Positions 34,079 through 43,863 of a stretch of DNA of 64,000 nt are shown in pieces. Source of the DNA: Nocardioides sp. (GTDB lineage: Bacteria > Actinomycetota > Actinomycetes > Propionibacteriales > Nocardioidaceae); assembly GCA_002729525.1 (NCBI GenBank), contig PBYI01000034.1:203970-267969 (forward strand), read 5' to 3'. Made by a program: the position numbers and the translations under genes. The stretch's first letter is position 1. The number at the start of each line of letters is the position of its first letter. Below the pieces are notes generated by a model that had not been told where the DNA came from, ran no database searches, and saw only the letters and a program-made list of their open reading frames with translations.

Positions 34079-35346
34079 TCAGCCCCGCCCGCTCGACGTG
34101 CGCGCCCGGCGCGACACCGAGTCGATCGCGACCGCGATCAGCAGCACGCCACCGGTGGCCATGAAGCGCACCGAGGAGTCGACGCCGACGATGTTGAGGC
34201 CGGACTGGATCGACTGGAGCACCAGGATGCCCAGCAGCGCGGCCCATGCCGAGCCCCGGCCGCCGAAGAGGCTGGTGCCGCCGATGACCGCCGCGGCGAT
34301 CGCCATCAGGTTGGTGTCGGTGGTGCCGCTGTTCTGGCTGACCGAGGTGAGCTGGGCGGCCATGAGCAGGCCGCCGAGCGCCGCGAAGGTCGAGCAGAGC
34401 GCGAACACCGAGACGTAGATCGCCGTGACGTTGATGCCGGAGCGACGCGCCGCCTCCCGGTTGCCTCCGACGGCGAACACGTGCCGGCCCCAGGTGGTCT
34501 TGCGCAGCGCGAGGTCGAGGAGCACCACGAGCAGCACGAAGAACAGCACCAGGTAGCCCCAGCCACGGCCGCCGGCCTGCTGGATGTACCAGGTCACCCA
34601 GAGCAGACCGACCAGCAGCAGCACCGACTTCACGGCGACCAGCACGACCGGCTGCGGGGTGAGCCCGGCCCGGCGGCGGCGGTTGGCACCGACGACCTGC
34701 AGCGCCGCGAACGCCGCGACCACCACGACGACGAGGACGTACGACGCGACGCCGCTGACGAACTTCTCCCGCGCGAACTCCACCAGCGCGTTGGAGCGCG
34801 GCAGGTTGATCGTGCCCTTGTCCCCGAGCACGTAGAACAGCCCACCCTGGAAGGCCAGCAGGCCGGCCAGGGAGAACACGAAGCTCGGCACGCCGATCTT
34901 GACGTAGAGCAGCGCGTAGAACAGGCCGATCGCGGTGCCGACGAGCAGTCCGACGAGCAGTCCGACGAGCAGCGGCTGCTCCTTCTGGACCACCAGCACG
35001 GCCATCGAGGCGGCCGCCAGGCCGGACACCGAGCCGACCGACAGGTCGATCTCGCCGAGCAGCAGCACCAGCACGATGCCGAGGGAGATGATCCCGATCG
35101 GCGCCGCGAAGAGCGTGATGTTCATCAGCGAGAAGCTCGAGAGGAACTTCGGCTCCAGCGCGTAGAACACGCCCAGGATCACCACGAGGCCGATGACGAC
35201 CGGCAGGCTGCCAAGGTCGCCGCCGCGGATGCGGCCGAGCGTCTCGCGCAGGTAGCCCCCCAGGCCCTGGGCCCGGATCAGCCGCTCGTCGGCGGCGTCG
35301 TCGGCCGTGAGCGGCGCACCGGCCGCGGGGGTCACGTCGGTGTCGG

Positions 35347-35350
<4 letters not shown>
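34079..35350 (-). CDS. sugar ABC transporter permease (XylH-like)
   Basis: Integral membrane subunit of a ribose/xylose-type importer, 423 residues with ten or more helices. Family landmarks include LGEIDLSVGSVSGLAAASMAVLV, YVKIGVPSFVFSLAGLLAFQGG, AVGGNREAARRSGINV (the EAA-like loop contacting the ATPase) and the long central insert seen in XylH. GTG at 35350 overlaps the stop of the ATPase gene (GTGA), showing tight coupling. Third gene of the transcript binding protein-ATPase-permease. Xylose specificity is suggested by XylF-like binding protein features but not proven. Confidence 0.88.
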
Positions 35351-36158
<808 letters not shown>

Positions 36159-36159
<1 letters not shown>

Positions 36160-37250
36160 CAGCTGAGACCCGCCGCCTCGCACGCGTCGGCGTAGTCGGA
36201 GGTGCAGATGTCCTCGACGGAGTAGAAGCCGTCGGCCACGACGGTGTCGCCCACGTTGTCCTGGGTGACGACGATCGGGTCGAAGATGAACGACGCGACG
36301 CCGTTGTAGTCGGTGGTCTCGCCCACGTCCTCGCCGTTGAGCAGCGCGACCGCGACCTCGCCGGCCTTGTCGGCCTCGATCTTGATCGGCTTGTAGATCG
36401 TCATGGCCTGCTCACCGGCGACGATGCGCTGGATGGCGGCGAGCTCGGCGTCCTGGCCGGTGATCGGCGGCAGGGCGTCGGCGGCCACGCCGGCACCGGT
36501 CAGCGCGGCGACGACGCCGCCCGCCTGGCCGTCGTTGGCGGCGTACACGCCGTCGATCTCGGAGGGGTCGAACTTGCCGAGCTGGTCGGCGACGAACTGC
36601 TGGGCGTTCTCCGGGCTCCAGTCGGGGTTGTCGAACTCCGCCAGGATGTTCACGCCGTCGGTGCTGTCGAGCACGTTGTGCGCGCCGGCCTTGAACTGCG
36701 CGGCGTTGGGGTCGGTCGGCGCACCGTTGAGCATGAGGATGTCGCCGGAGCCGCCCATGGCGTCGACCAGGGCCTGCGCCTGCATCTCGCCGACGGTCTC
36801 GTTGTCGAAGGACATGTAGTAGTCGGCGCCGTCGATGAAGCGGTCGTAGGCGATGACCTGCGCGCCGGAGGACTGCGCGTCGGCGACCATGCCGCCCGCG
36901 CCGTTGCCGTCGACCGGGTCGAGGACGACCACGGAGGCTCCCTTGGAGATCGCGGTGGAGACCTGCTGCTGCTGCTTGGCGGCGTCCTGGTCGGCGTTGT
37001 AGTAGTCGACCGTGCAGTCGGGGCACAGCTCGGCGACCTTCGCCTCGAACAGCGGCTTGTCGAAGGCCTCGTAGCGCGTGGTCTTGGACTCCGGCAGGAG
37101 CAGCGCGATGGTGCCGCCGCCGTCGGCCGACGCACCGTCGCCCGAGCCGGTGTCGCTGCCGGTGTCGTTGGCACCGCACGCGGCGAGGCCGGCGGTGCCG
37201 ATGAGGGCCGCGGCCGAGAACGCCGCGATCCGGGTGAGGGAGTGGGACAC
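36159..37250 (-). CDS. sugar-binding lipoprotein (XylF-like)
   Basis: Extracytoplasmic substrate-binding protein of 363 residues. A lipoprotein signal ends in the lipobox LAAC (about residue 25), followed by a Gly/Ser/Asp-rich linker and a type-I periplasmic-binding fold (TIALLLPESKTTRYEAFDKPLFEAKV, GAQVIAYDRFIDGADYYMSFDN, ANDGQAGGVVAAL, PPITGQDAELAAIQRI), which matches the xylose/multi-sugar binding family. GTG at 37250 follows GAGGAG. First gene of the importer operon, divergent from a ROK regulator. Confidence 0.9.
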
Positions 37251-37325
37251 GTGATTCTCCTCGTCGAGATCGGGTCCGGGCGAAAGTGCCCAGTGGAGCG
37301 AGTGTCACCAGTCACATGCTTTGTC

Positions 37326-37390
37326 GTCAAGTCATGAACGCAAGTCCGTGATCTGACCGTGACCTTAGCCCTTTGTGTTCAGGTCTTGAC
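37326..37390. promoter_or_regulatory. inverted GTCAAG/CTTGAC operator-like pair
   Basis: GTCAAGTCATGAA (37326-37338) and TTCAGGTCTTGAC (37378-37390) are inverted copies matching TTCA-NNN-CTTGAC. They lie in the 171-bp region between the divergent sugar-importer and ROK regulator genes. This is where ROK repressors usually bind. Inference from position and symmetry. Confidence 0.5.
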
Positions 37391-37421
37391 CTTTCTGTGA
37401 GACGGCGACCACACTGACGCC

Positions 37422-38627
37422 GTGCCCGCCATCCCCGCTCCCGAGTCCTCCCCCGGGTCGACGTCCGCCCTCGGTGTCGCCAACCGCACCCGGGTGCTCG
37501 GCGTGCTGCGCGGTCGGCCGGGCGACGGGCCGGAGGCGGACGACGGCCCCCCGGAGTCGTACGCGCAGGCCGACCTCGCTCGGGCGACCGGGCTGTCGCG
37601 CGCCACGGTCTCCAACATCGTCCGCGACCTGGTCGCCGCCGGCCTCGTCGAGTCGGTGCCCGGTCGCGGTCGCCGGGGCTCGTCGGTGCGGCTGTCCGCC
37701 TCGGCCGGCACCGTCGCGGGCGTCGACTTCGGCCACAGCCACGTGGCCGTCGCCCTCGGCGACCTGACCGGCCGGGTGCTCGTCGAGGAGCGCCGGCGGG
37801 TGCACGCCGACCTCGAGCACGGCGAGGCACTCGCCCTGGCCGCCGAGATGCTCCGGGGGCTCCAGGAGCAGGTGCCGACCGCCGGTGCCCTGCGGCACGC
37901 CACCGTGGGCCTGCCCGCCCCGCTCATCGACGACGTCGTGCGCTCCTCCGCGATCTTCCCCGGCTGGGACGACGTCGACGCGCGTGCCGCCGCCGTCGCG
38001 GCGTTCGGCGTGCCGGCCACGGTCGAGAACGACGCCAACCTCGGCGCCCTGGCCGAGCACAAGCTGGGCGTCGCCGCCGGCCACTCCAGCTCGGTCTTCG
38101 TCAAGATCTCCTCCGGCGTCGGCGCCGGCATCGTCATCGACGACAGGATCTTCCACGGAGCCTGGGGTAGCGCCGGCGAGATCGGCCACCTCACCCTCGA
38201 CGAGCAGGGCCCGCTGTGCCGGTGCGGCAGCCGCGGCTGTCTCGAGGCCTACGCCTCGGTCGGCACGATCCAGGCGATGATGGCCGGCCAGCTGCCCGAC
38301 GCCGACCTCGCCGCGATCCTCGACGTCGCCCGCCAGGGCAGCGTGGCCGCCCGTCGGGCGCTCGAGGACGCCGGGCTCCACCTCGGCTGGGCGTTGGCCA
38401 GCATCGTCAACCTGCTGAACCCCGCGATCGTGGTCATCGGTGGCAACCTCGCCGAGGCCGGCGACCTGCTGCTGGAGCCGGCCCGCACCGGGCTGCGGCG
38501 CCACGCACTCGACGCGGTCGGGCAGACCCCGCTGGCCGCGGGCAGCCTCGGCTCGCGGGCCAGCCTCGTCGGCGCGGTGCTCCTCGCCGCCGAGCGCACC
38601 GACCTCGCGGTGGGCTCCGAAGGGTGA
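37422..38627 (+). CDS. ROK-family transcriptional regulator (XylR-like)
   Basis: A 401-residue repressor with an N-terminal winged helix (about 20-85, ADLARATGLSRATVSNIVRDLVAAGLVE) and a sugar-kinase-fold ROK domain (VDFGHSHVAVALGDLTG, ENDANLGALAEH, SGVGAGIVID). The zinc motif CRCGSRGCLEAY is complete. Divergent arrangement with the xylose-type ABC operon implies sugar-responsive control of it. GTG at 37422 has no clear SD; alternatives nearby are few. Confidence 0.9.
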   Translation: MPAIPAPESSPGSTSALGVANRTRVLGVLRGRPGDGPEADDGPPESYAQADLARATGLSRATVSNIVRDLVAAGLVESVPGRGRRGSSVRLSASAGTVAGVDFGHSHVAVALGDLTGRVLVEERRRVHADLEHGEALALAAEMLRGLQEQVPTAGALRHATVGLPAPLIDDVVRSSAIFPGWDDVDARAAAVAAFGVPATVENDANLGALAEHKLGVAAGHSSSVFVKISSGVGAGIVIDDRIFHGAWGSAGEIGHLTLDEQGPLCRCGSRGCLEAYASVGTIQAMMAGQLPDADLAAILDVARQGSVAARRALEDAGLHLGWALASIVNLLNPAIVVIGGNLAEAGDLLLEPARTGLRRHALDAVGQTPLAAGSLGSRASLVGAVLLAAERTDLAVGSEG

Positions 38628-38661
38628 GAACCCGCCCGAGGCAGCGACGTAGCGTCGGGGC

Positions 38662-39117
38662 ATGAGCACGGACCCGACCACCCAGGCCGACGGCTACGGC
38701 GACTACAGCGTCGACGGCGAGGACCAGCCGGTCGCCGAGGACACCCTCGGCGACGGCAGCGGCGGCGCCGGGAGCGACGTCGTCGACGAGCTCGACCGCG
38801 GCTACTCCCCGCCCGAGCGCTGGTCGGCCGCGCAGGGCTACGGCAACACGCCGTACGAGGAAGCCGTGGGCGAGTCACTGGAGCAGCGGCTGGCCCAGGA
38901 GGAGCCCGAGCCCGACCCTTACGCGCGGGTCGAGCAGGGTCGCACGGAGGATGTCGACGAGGGCGAGGTCGGCGACGCCCGCGCGGGGCGCCTGGTCGAC
39001 CCCGACCAGGGACTCGGTCCGGACGAGGAGAAGGACCTCGTCGGCACCGACGTCGGCATCGACGGCGCGGCCGCCTCGGCCGAGGAGGCCGCCGTGCACG
39101 TCGTCGAGGACGACTGA
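38662..39117 (+). CDS. DUF5709 family acidic protein
   Basis: A 151-residue very acidic, low-complexity protein with the DUF5709 core DRGYSPPERWSAAQGYGNT...GESLEQRLAQEEPEPDP. No signal peptide or membrane helix. Proteins of this family occur widely in actinobacteria without assigned function. ATG at 38662 is preceded by TAGCGT and six bases, fitting a leaderless promoter. Followed by a compact terminator hairpin at 39128-39145. Confidence 0.8.
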   Translation: MSTDPTTQADGYGDYSVDGEDQPVAEDTLGDGSGGAGSDVVDELDRGYSPPERWSAAQGYGNTPYEEAVGESLEQRLAQEEPEPDPYARVEQGRTEDVDEGEVGDARAGRLVDPDQGLGPDEEKDLVGTDVGIDGAAASAEEAAVHVVEDD

Positions 39118-39127
39118 CCCCCACTCA

Positions 39128-39145
39128 GCGCCGGTGGACCGGCGC
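39128..39145. terminator. hairpin between convergent genes
   Basis: GCGCCGG (39128-39134) pairs exactly with CCGGCGC (39139-39145) around a TGGA loop. It separates the DUF5709 gene and the convergent RTX-repeat gene. No U-tract. Confidence 0.55.
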
Positions 39146-39159
39146 CCCGGGCGTCAGAG

Positions 39160-40494
39160 TCACCAGGTGCTGCCGGCCCGCTGCAGGTGCACCGGGCGAT
39201 GCTTCGACGGGTCGGTCGGCAGCGGCAGGTCGGGGGACGTCGCCTGGAACTCGGTGGTGGACATCGCCACCGGCGTCCCGCAGTTGAGCAGCACGTCGTC
39301 GAGCGGGTCGATGACCGGGTCCGGGCCGTCGCCGACGTAGACCACCAGACCCTCGTCGGGGTTGTAGCTGCTGTTGCCGATGGCGCAGGAGATGCGGTCG
39401 TAGGCGCCGTCGTTGTGGAGGACGAACAGGTCGTAGCCCTCCTCACCAAAGCCCACGTCGACGCCGGTGCCGAGGTAGATCGTGTCGTCGCTGGCGTCGC
39501 CCGTCAGGTCGAAGTTGCCGCCCTCGCTGTCGGTGCAGTCGTTGACCTGGCCGGGTCCGAAGCCGGGGCACGAGTCGTCGCCAGGACCGGCGTCCAGGAA
39601 GTCGTTGCCGTCGCCGCCGTCGACCGAGTCGCTGCCGGGGCCGCCGTACACCTCATCGGCGCCCTTGCCGCCGGACACCGCGTCATTGCCCGCGCCGCCG
39701 ATGACGACGTCGTCGCCGTCGACGCCGTCCACGACATCACCCTGCTCGCCGCCGTCGAGGTAGTCGTTGCCCGGGCCGCCGTTGACGCGGTCGGCGCCCT
39801 CCTGCGCGAGGATCCGGTCGTTGCCGGGGCCGCCGGTGGGGCGGTCGTTGCCCTCGCCGGCCTCCATCCTGTCGTTGCCCGGGCCGCCGGCCAGCTTGTC
39901 GTTGCCCTCGCCGGCGAGCATCACGTCGTCGTCGCCGGAGCCGGTGAGGACGTCGTCGCCGTCGCGGCCCACGAGCCGGTCGTTGCCCTCGCCGCCCTTG
40001 AGGTGGTCGTTGCCGGGGCCGCCGTCGATCACGTCGCGGCCGCGGTCCCCGGCGAGGTCGTCGTTGCCGGGGCCGCCGGAGATGCGGTCGTTGCCGACGC
40101 CGGTGAATACTTTGTCGTTGCCACCGCCGGCGACGACCTTGTCGTTGTCGGGGCTCTGCTTGCCCCGCTTGGGCGGGCTGGTCACGATCTTGTCGTTGCC
40201 GCCTCCGCCGAGGACGACGTCGTTGCCGAGATCGGCCTGGAGCTGGTCGGGGCCACCGTCACCGATGAGGCGATCGTTCCCGGACCCGCCCTTGATGACG
40301 TCGCGGCCGCCCTTGCCGCGCAGGAAGTCGTCGCCGTCGAAACCCTTGATGGTGTCGGCGCTGTTGGACCCGATCAGGCGATCGTCGCCCTTGGTGCCGC
40401 TGAGGTTCTTGGCCTGGGCGACGCCCGGGGCGAGCACGAGCGCGGACACGGCGAGCACGGCTGCGGCGCCGCGGAACCGAGGGCGGTGAGTCAT
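39160..40494 (-). CDS. secreted RTX-type calcium-binding repeat protein
   Basis: A 444-residue exported protein. A signal peptide (about 1-28, ending AQAKN) is followed by an uninterrupted array of nonapeptide GGxGxDxLx-type repeats (for example GGPGNDRMEAGEGNDR) from about residue 35 to 340, which in this family fold into a calcium-bound beta-roll, then an about 100-residue C-terminal region with paired cysteines. No enzymatic domain is visible. ATG at 40494 has TACCGT plus six bases upstream, so likely leaderless; the open frame beyond is not used. It sits downstream of the HTH/ECF-S fusion gene on the same strand (160 bp gap). Confidence 0.85.
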   Translation of the reverse strand: MTHRPRFRGAAAVLAVSALVLAPGVAQAKNLSGTKGDDRLIGSNSADTIKGFDGDDFLRGKGGRDVIKGGSGNDRLIGDGGPDQLQADLGNDVVLGGGGNDKIVTSPPKRGKQSPDNDKVVAGGGNDKVFTGVGNDRISGGPGNDDLAGDRGRDVIDGGPGNDHLKGGEGNDRLVGRDGDDVLTGSGDDDVMLAGEGNDKLAGGPGNDRMEAGEGNDRPTGGPGNDRILAQEGADRVNGGPGNDYLDGGEQGDVVDGVDGDDVVIGGAGNDAVSGGKGADEVYGGPGSDSVDGGDGNDFLDAGPGDDSCPGFGPGQVNDCTDSEGGNFDLTGDASDDTIYLGTGVDVGFGEEGYDLFVLHNDGAYDRISCAIGNSSYNPDEGLVVYVGDGPDPVIDPLDDVLLNCGTPVAMSTTEFQATSPDLPLPTDPSKHRPVHLQRAGSTW

Positions 40495-40654
40495 GGCGCC
40501 ACGGTAAGCCTGGCGCGGCGCGCACGCACCCGATTCCGCGTTGTTCGGGATCGTCCGGAGTCGGGCATCCCGCTTGGGACCGGGCCCTCCGACCCGCATG
40601 CTGAGTCGTGGTCGCGCCATCCCGGACGCGCGGCGGCGCCGGGTGACGTCCCCG

Positions 40655-41713
40655 TCATGGGGTGGGACCGAGCCCGGGCACGGACGGCGCCGGCCTCTCG
40701 GGTCGGCGCCGTCCTCCGTCGCGTGTCCGCCACGGTCGGGGAACCGCCTCGGCGACGGCGAGCGCGACGAAGCCGCAGACCATCTTGTCCGCGAGCGACA
40801 CCACCAGGTTGGTGAGGAAGACCGACACCGCCAGCAGGTGGGTGACCGGGAGCAACCGCTGCACCGACAGGTCGGCGACGTGGCCGGTATCGACGCTGAC
40901 GGCGACGATGATCGGCGTCGCGACCAGGCTGCAGACGGTCCCGGCGAGGACGTTGAGCATGAAGTAGCGCGGGATCGTCCGGCCCAGACCCCACCGGTGG
41001 ACGCCGTAGCCCCAGACCAGGGCGCCGGCGACGTTGACCGCGGCGAACGGGATCGAGAGCGGTCCGCTGGTGGCCACGCCGACGAGGTTGGTGGACAGGC
41101 CGACGCTCACGCCCCACCAGGGTCCCAGCACGACAGCGGCGACCGCGGTGCCGACCATGTCGAGGAAGATCGGCAGCTGGAGCTGGTCGACGGTCACCCG
41201 GCCGGCGAGGTTGAGCACGACGCACAACGCCAGCAGCCCGGGCACGAAACCGGTCGGGCGCGGTCGGGCGGGCGGCGCTTCTTCCGGGTCGGCGGGCGGG
41301 TCGGCGGGCGGGTCGGCGGGCGGGTCGGCGGGCGGGTCGGCGGGCGGGTCGGCGGGCGGGTGGGCGTCCGTGGGCGCGGCTGGAGCAGCGGGCACGGCAG
41401 GCGTCGCCCGCGCGCTGGCCCGCAGCGCGTCGCGGCAGCGCTCCGACCACTGCTCGACCTCGCCCTCGTCCGCGCCGAGGGCGCGCACGATCTCCACCAC
41501 GAGCCCGGTGTCGACGCGGCGCCGGCCGGTGCGGAAGGTGTCGTAGACGGTCGTCCGACCGGGACGCGCGGTGCCCGGCTGCGCGCCGGCTCGCTCACGC
41601 TGGTCGCCGATCCGGCGGGCGATCTCGGCGTACGACGGGTTCCCGGCGGTCACCCGCAGGTCGACGAGGTCCCGGGCGAGGTCGTCCCACACCGACGGCC
41701 GCGTCGCTGTCAT
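40655..41713 (-). CDS. XRE-like HTH fused to ECF transporter S-like membrane domain
   Basis: A 352-residue protein with an unusual architecture. Residues about 8-100 resemble an XRE-type HTH domain (YAEIARRIGD, TTVYDTFRTGRRRVDTGLVVEIVRALGA). Residues about 108-145 are a Pro/Asp linker of ADPP repeats encoded by a 12-bp tandem repeat. Residues about 150-325 hold about six membrane helices resembling ECF S-components (PIFLDMVGTAVAAVVLGPWWG, VGLSTNLVGV, FFAAVN-like IPFAAVNVAGALVWG). No EcfA/EcfT genes are adjacent. It could be a membrane-tethered one-component regulator using an S-component as sensor. ATG at 41713 has TATCGT plus six bases upstream; GTG 41731 is an alternative. Confidence 0.75.
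   Translation of the reverse strand: MTATRPSVWDDLARDLVDLRVTAGNPSYAEIARRIGDQRERAGAQPGTARPGRTTVYDTFRTGRRRVDTGLVVEIVRALGADEGEVEQWSERCRDALRASARATPAVPAAPAAPTDAHPPADPPADPPADPPADPPADPPADPEEAPPARPRPTGFVPGLLALCVVLNLAGRVTVDQLQLPIFLDMVGTAVAAVVLGPWWGVSVGLSTNLVGVATSGPLSIPFAAVNVAGALVWGYGVHRWGLGRTIPRYFMLNVLAGTVCSLVATPIIVAVSVDTGHVADLSVQRLLPVTHLLAVSVFLTNLVVSLADKMVCGFVALAVAEAVPRPWRTRDGGRRRPERPAPSVPGLGPTP
41285..41356. repeat. 12-bp tandem repeat, six exact copies
   Basis: Six perfect copies of CGGGTCGGCGGG fill 41285-41356, with a partial seventh after. The array lies inside the HTH/ECF-S gene and encodes the Ala-Asp-Pro-Pro linker. Twelve bases keep the frame, so copy-number change would lengthen or shorten the linker by four residues without breaking the protein. 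Confidence 0.9.
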
Positions 41714-41890
41714 GGCCGCACGATAATTCACCGAACCGACGGGTCAGGGCAGGCCCGGCCTCGGCCCGCGCCCCGCGCCCCGCGAGCCTCCGGCACCGAC
41801 TGCGGGGAAGCCATCCCGAGCGAGGCTCTGGCGACGTACCCTCGACCGACGCCCGTCGTCCCCACCCACGGGCCCGTTCTCGGAGGAACC

Positions 41891-42910
41891 ATGACCCGCC
41901 CTGCCCGACCTGTCGCCCTGGTGACCTGGCCGCTCGCGCTGCTGCTCGCCGTCGCGGCTGCCCTGGTGGCTCTCGCCGCCGGCACCCCGTCGGACACCCC
42001 GGTCGCACTCGTCGGCACCGCGGCCCCCGCGGACCGGGCTGCGGACCAGGCAGTCGTCCGGTCCGCTCGGACCGCTGCGCGGAAGAAGGAGAGCCTGCCG
42101 CCGACCGAGCTGCTCGGCGGCGACGGCCCGGCGGAGCCGATGAAGAACCAGGCCAAGATCGTCGTCTCAGACTGGGGCCTGCGGTTCATCGCCGGCCAGC
42201 AGAACAGCCGGATCACCCTGACCATGGTCGGCGCCAACAGGATCCGCTACGAGGACAGGGGCACCCAGCGCTGGAAGTCGCTGCACCGCAGCTGCAAGGA
42301 GAAGCCGGCCGCCAAGGGCATCGCCGCGGTCTGCCGCATCCCGCGGAAGTTCCGCGACCAGGAGTCGATGTTCCTGGAGATCTGGCCGCGGCTGGGCGAC
42401 GACCGACTCGACGCGCGTCAGATGCCGGCGCGGTTCCGCGTGTGGATGCTGGCGGACGCCGGCCGCGACGTCGCCCGTTTCGGTCCCGGTGACGACTTCT
42501 TCAACGCCGCCCAGGACGACGACAAGGGCTGGATGGGCGCCGGCGACGACTGGGCCCGCGGCGGCAAGGGCGACAACGTGCTGCGCGGCGGCCCCGGCGA
42601 CGACAAGCTGATCGGTCAGGAGTTCTCCGACGTGCTGCGCGGCGGCCCCGGCAACGACGTGCTCCGTGGCGCGGCCGCCGACGACGTCCTGGTCGCCGGC
42701 TCCGGCTACGACATCGTCGACTGCGGGCCCAGCGGCGGCGACCAGGCGGTCGCCGAGAGCACCGACAAGATCCGCAAGTGCGAGTCCGTGCGGCTGACCG
42801 ACGTCGCCGAGCCCGAGCCCGACCCCGAGCCGACCACGCCGGTGGACCCGTCACCGGCGACGGACCCCGACCCGACGGACCCGACCGAGCTGCCCGCAAC
42901 GCGGCACTGA
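41891..42910 (+). CDS. exported protein with GGxGxD repeats
   Basis: A 339-residue protein with an N-terminal signal/anchor helix (about 8-30, ALVTWPLALLLAVAAALVALAAG). A middle domain (about 75-195) is unrecognised and contains two cysteines (HRSCKEK, AVCRIP). Residues about 200-275 carry degenerate hemolysin-type repeats (GAGDDWARGGKGDNVLRGGPGDDKLIG), ending in a Cys pair and a Pro/Asp/Thr-rich tail. ATG at 41891 is preceded by GGAGGAACC. Divergent from the HTH/ECF-S gene; the 177-bp gap has TACCCT near 41839 as a possible -10. Function unknown; probably calcium-binding at the surface. Confidence 0.8.
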   Translation: MTRPARPVALVTWPLALLLAVAAALVALAAGTPSDTPVALVGTAAPADRAADQAVVRSARTAARKKESLPPTELLGGDGPAEPMKNQAKIVVSDWGLRFIAGQQNSRITLTMVGANRIRYEDRGTQRWKSLHRSCKEKPAAKGIAAVCRIPRKFRDQESMFLEIWPRLGDDRLDARQMPARFRVWMLADAGRDVARFGPGDDFFNAAQDDDKGWMGAGDDWARGGKGDNVLRGGPGDDKLIGQEFSDVLRGGPGNDVLRGAAADDVLVAGSGYDIVDCGPSGGDQAVAESTDKIRKCESVRLTDVAEPEPDPEPTTPVDPSPATDPDPTDPTELPATRH

Positions 42911-42911
42911 C

Positions 42912-43457
42912 GTGGGCTACACCGTCGAGGCCACCGGCGCGGTGGTCCTTCCCGCCGACCGCGAGCAGGCGGCGTACGACGCGGCGCGGGAGGCGATGAC
43001 CGCCCACCAGGGCTGGTTCAGCGTCGACCTCGTCGACGACCCGGAGTCGCCGGTCACCGACCTCTCCTCGCTGGTCGACTTCGCGGGCGCGGCGATGACC
43101 CGCGACGGCGACCGGCTGCTCGTCTCCCCCGCCGTCGACAGCGACCCGAAGTGGAGCGACCAGGCGACCGCCTTCTGGGTCGCGCTGGCGCCGTACGCCG
43201 ACGCCGGCATGGTCGCCTTCGAGGGCGAGGACGGGGAGACGTGGATGTACCGCTATCTCGACGGCGTGCTCGTGCAGGACGGCCGCAACGGCTTCGACGG
43301 CAGCACCGAGCCGTTCGGCGAGGCAGCAGAGACCGTCGGCCCCGTCGGTACGCCGATGCCCGCGCTGCCGCCGCGCCCGTCCGGCCTCTCGTCGAACCGT
43401 GTGCTGCGCGTCGCGATCGGCGTCGCGGTGCTGCTGCTGGTGCTCGCGCTGCTCTGA
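42912..43457 (+). CDS. hypothetical tail-anchored protein
   Basis: A 181-residue protein starting with GTG one base after the previous stop, so it is coupled to the RTX-like gene. The N-terminal about 130 residues form an unrecognised soluble alpha/beta domain; a Pro-rich stretch (TPMPALPPRPSG) leads to a single C-terminal membrane helix (about 163-181, LRVAIGVAVLLLVLALL) with almost nothing after it. The layout indicates a cytoplasmic domain anchored by its tail. No family recognised. Confidence 0.65.
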   Translation: MGYTVEATGAVVLPADREQAAYDAAREAMTAHQGWFSVDLVDDPESPVTDLSSLVDFAGAAMTRDGDRLLVSPAVDSDPKWSDQATAFWVALAPYADAGMVAFEGEDGETWMYRYLDGVLVQDGRNGFDGSTEPFGEAAETVGPVGTPMPALPPRPSGLSSNRVLRVAIGVAVLLLVLALL

Positions 43458-43470
43458 GGTGCCCGGAGTC

Positions 43471-43863
43471 CTACGGCTGCACGACCTCGAGCCCGGGCAC
43501 CGCTGCGAAGTCCTGGTCGAGCGTGGCGAGCACCGGTATCCCAGCGACTAGGGCGCTGGCGGCGTGCACCGCGTCGCGCCCGCGGACAGAGGTACGCCGG
43601 ACCAGGTCGAGGCTGCGCTCCCAGACGGCGGCGGTGAAGTCGTGCAGCACCAGTGCCGCACCGACCGCCTCGGTCTGGGCCAGCGCGTGCTCACGGTCGC
43701 TGCAACGCATCCGGTGGAAGAGGAACTCCTGCATGCCCTCGACGCTGCAGTGCAGGTCCCGGTCAGGAACCGGCGCCAGGAAGGCCACGCAGGTGTCCCG
43801 AGCAGGGCTCGGCGCGCCGGCGGCGACCAGCAGCACAGAGGTGTCGACGTAGACCGCGGTCAC
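43471..43863 (-). CDS. vapC: VapC-type PIN-domain toxin
   Basis: A 130-residue PIN-domain ribonuclease. Conserved acidic residues appear in order: VDTS (Asp7), SVEGMQEF (Glu), GRDAVHAA (Asp) and LDQDF (Asp). PIN toxins of the VapC family cleave tRNA or rRNA and are neutralised by a VapB antitoxin. Its GTG start overlaps the upstream antitoxin stop by four bases (GTGA), the usual VapBC arrangement. Confidence 0.85.
   Translation of the reverse strand: MTAVYVDTSVLLVAAGAPSPARDTCVAFLAPVPDRDLHCSVEGMQEFLFHRMRCSDREHALAQTEAVGAALVLHDFTAAVWERSLDLVRRTSVRGRDAVHAASALVAGIPVLATLDQDFAAVPGLEVVQP

Noticed and set aside
41285..41356. CRISPR-like array
   Set aside because: Units are contiguous 12-mers without spacers and are coding; no cas genes are present anywhere in the window.
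41034..41546. plus-strand frame with repeated GGSA units
   Set aside because: This is the antisense reading of the 12-bp tandem repeat inside the HTH/ECF-S gene; the minus-strand frame has coherent domains at both ends.
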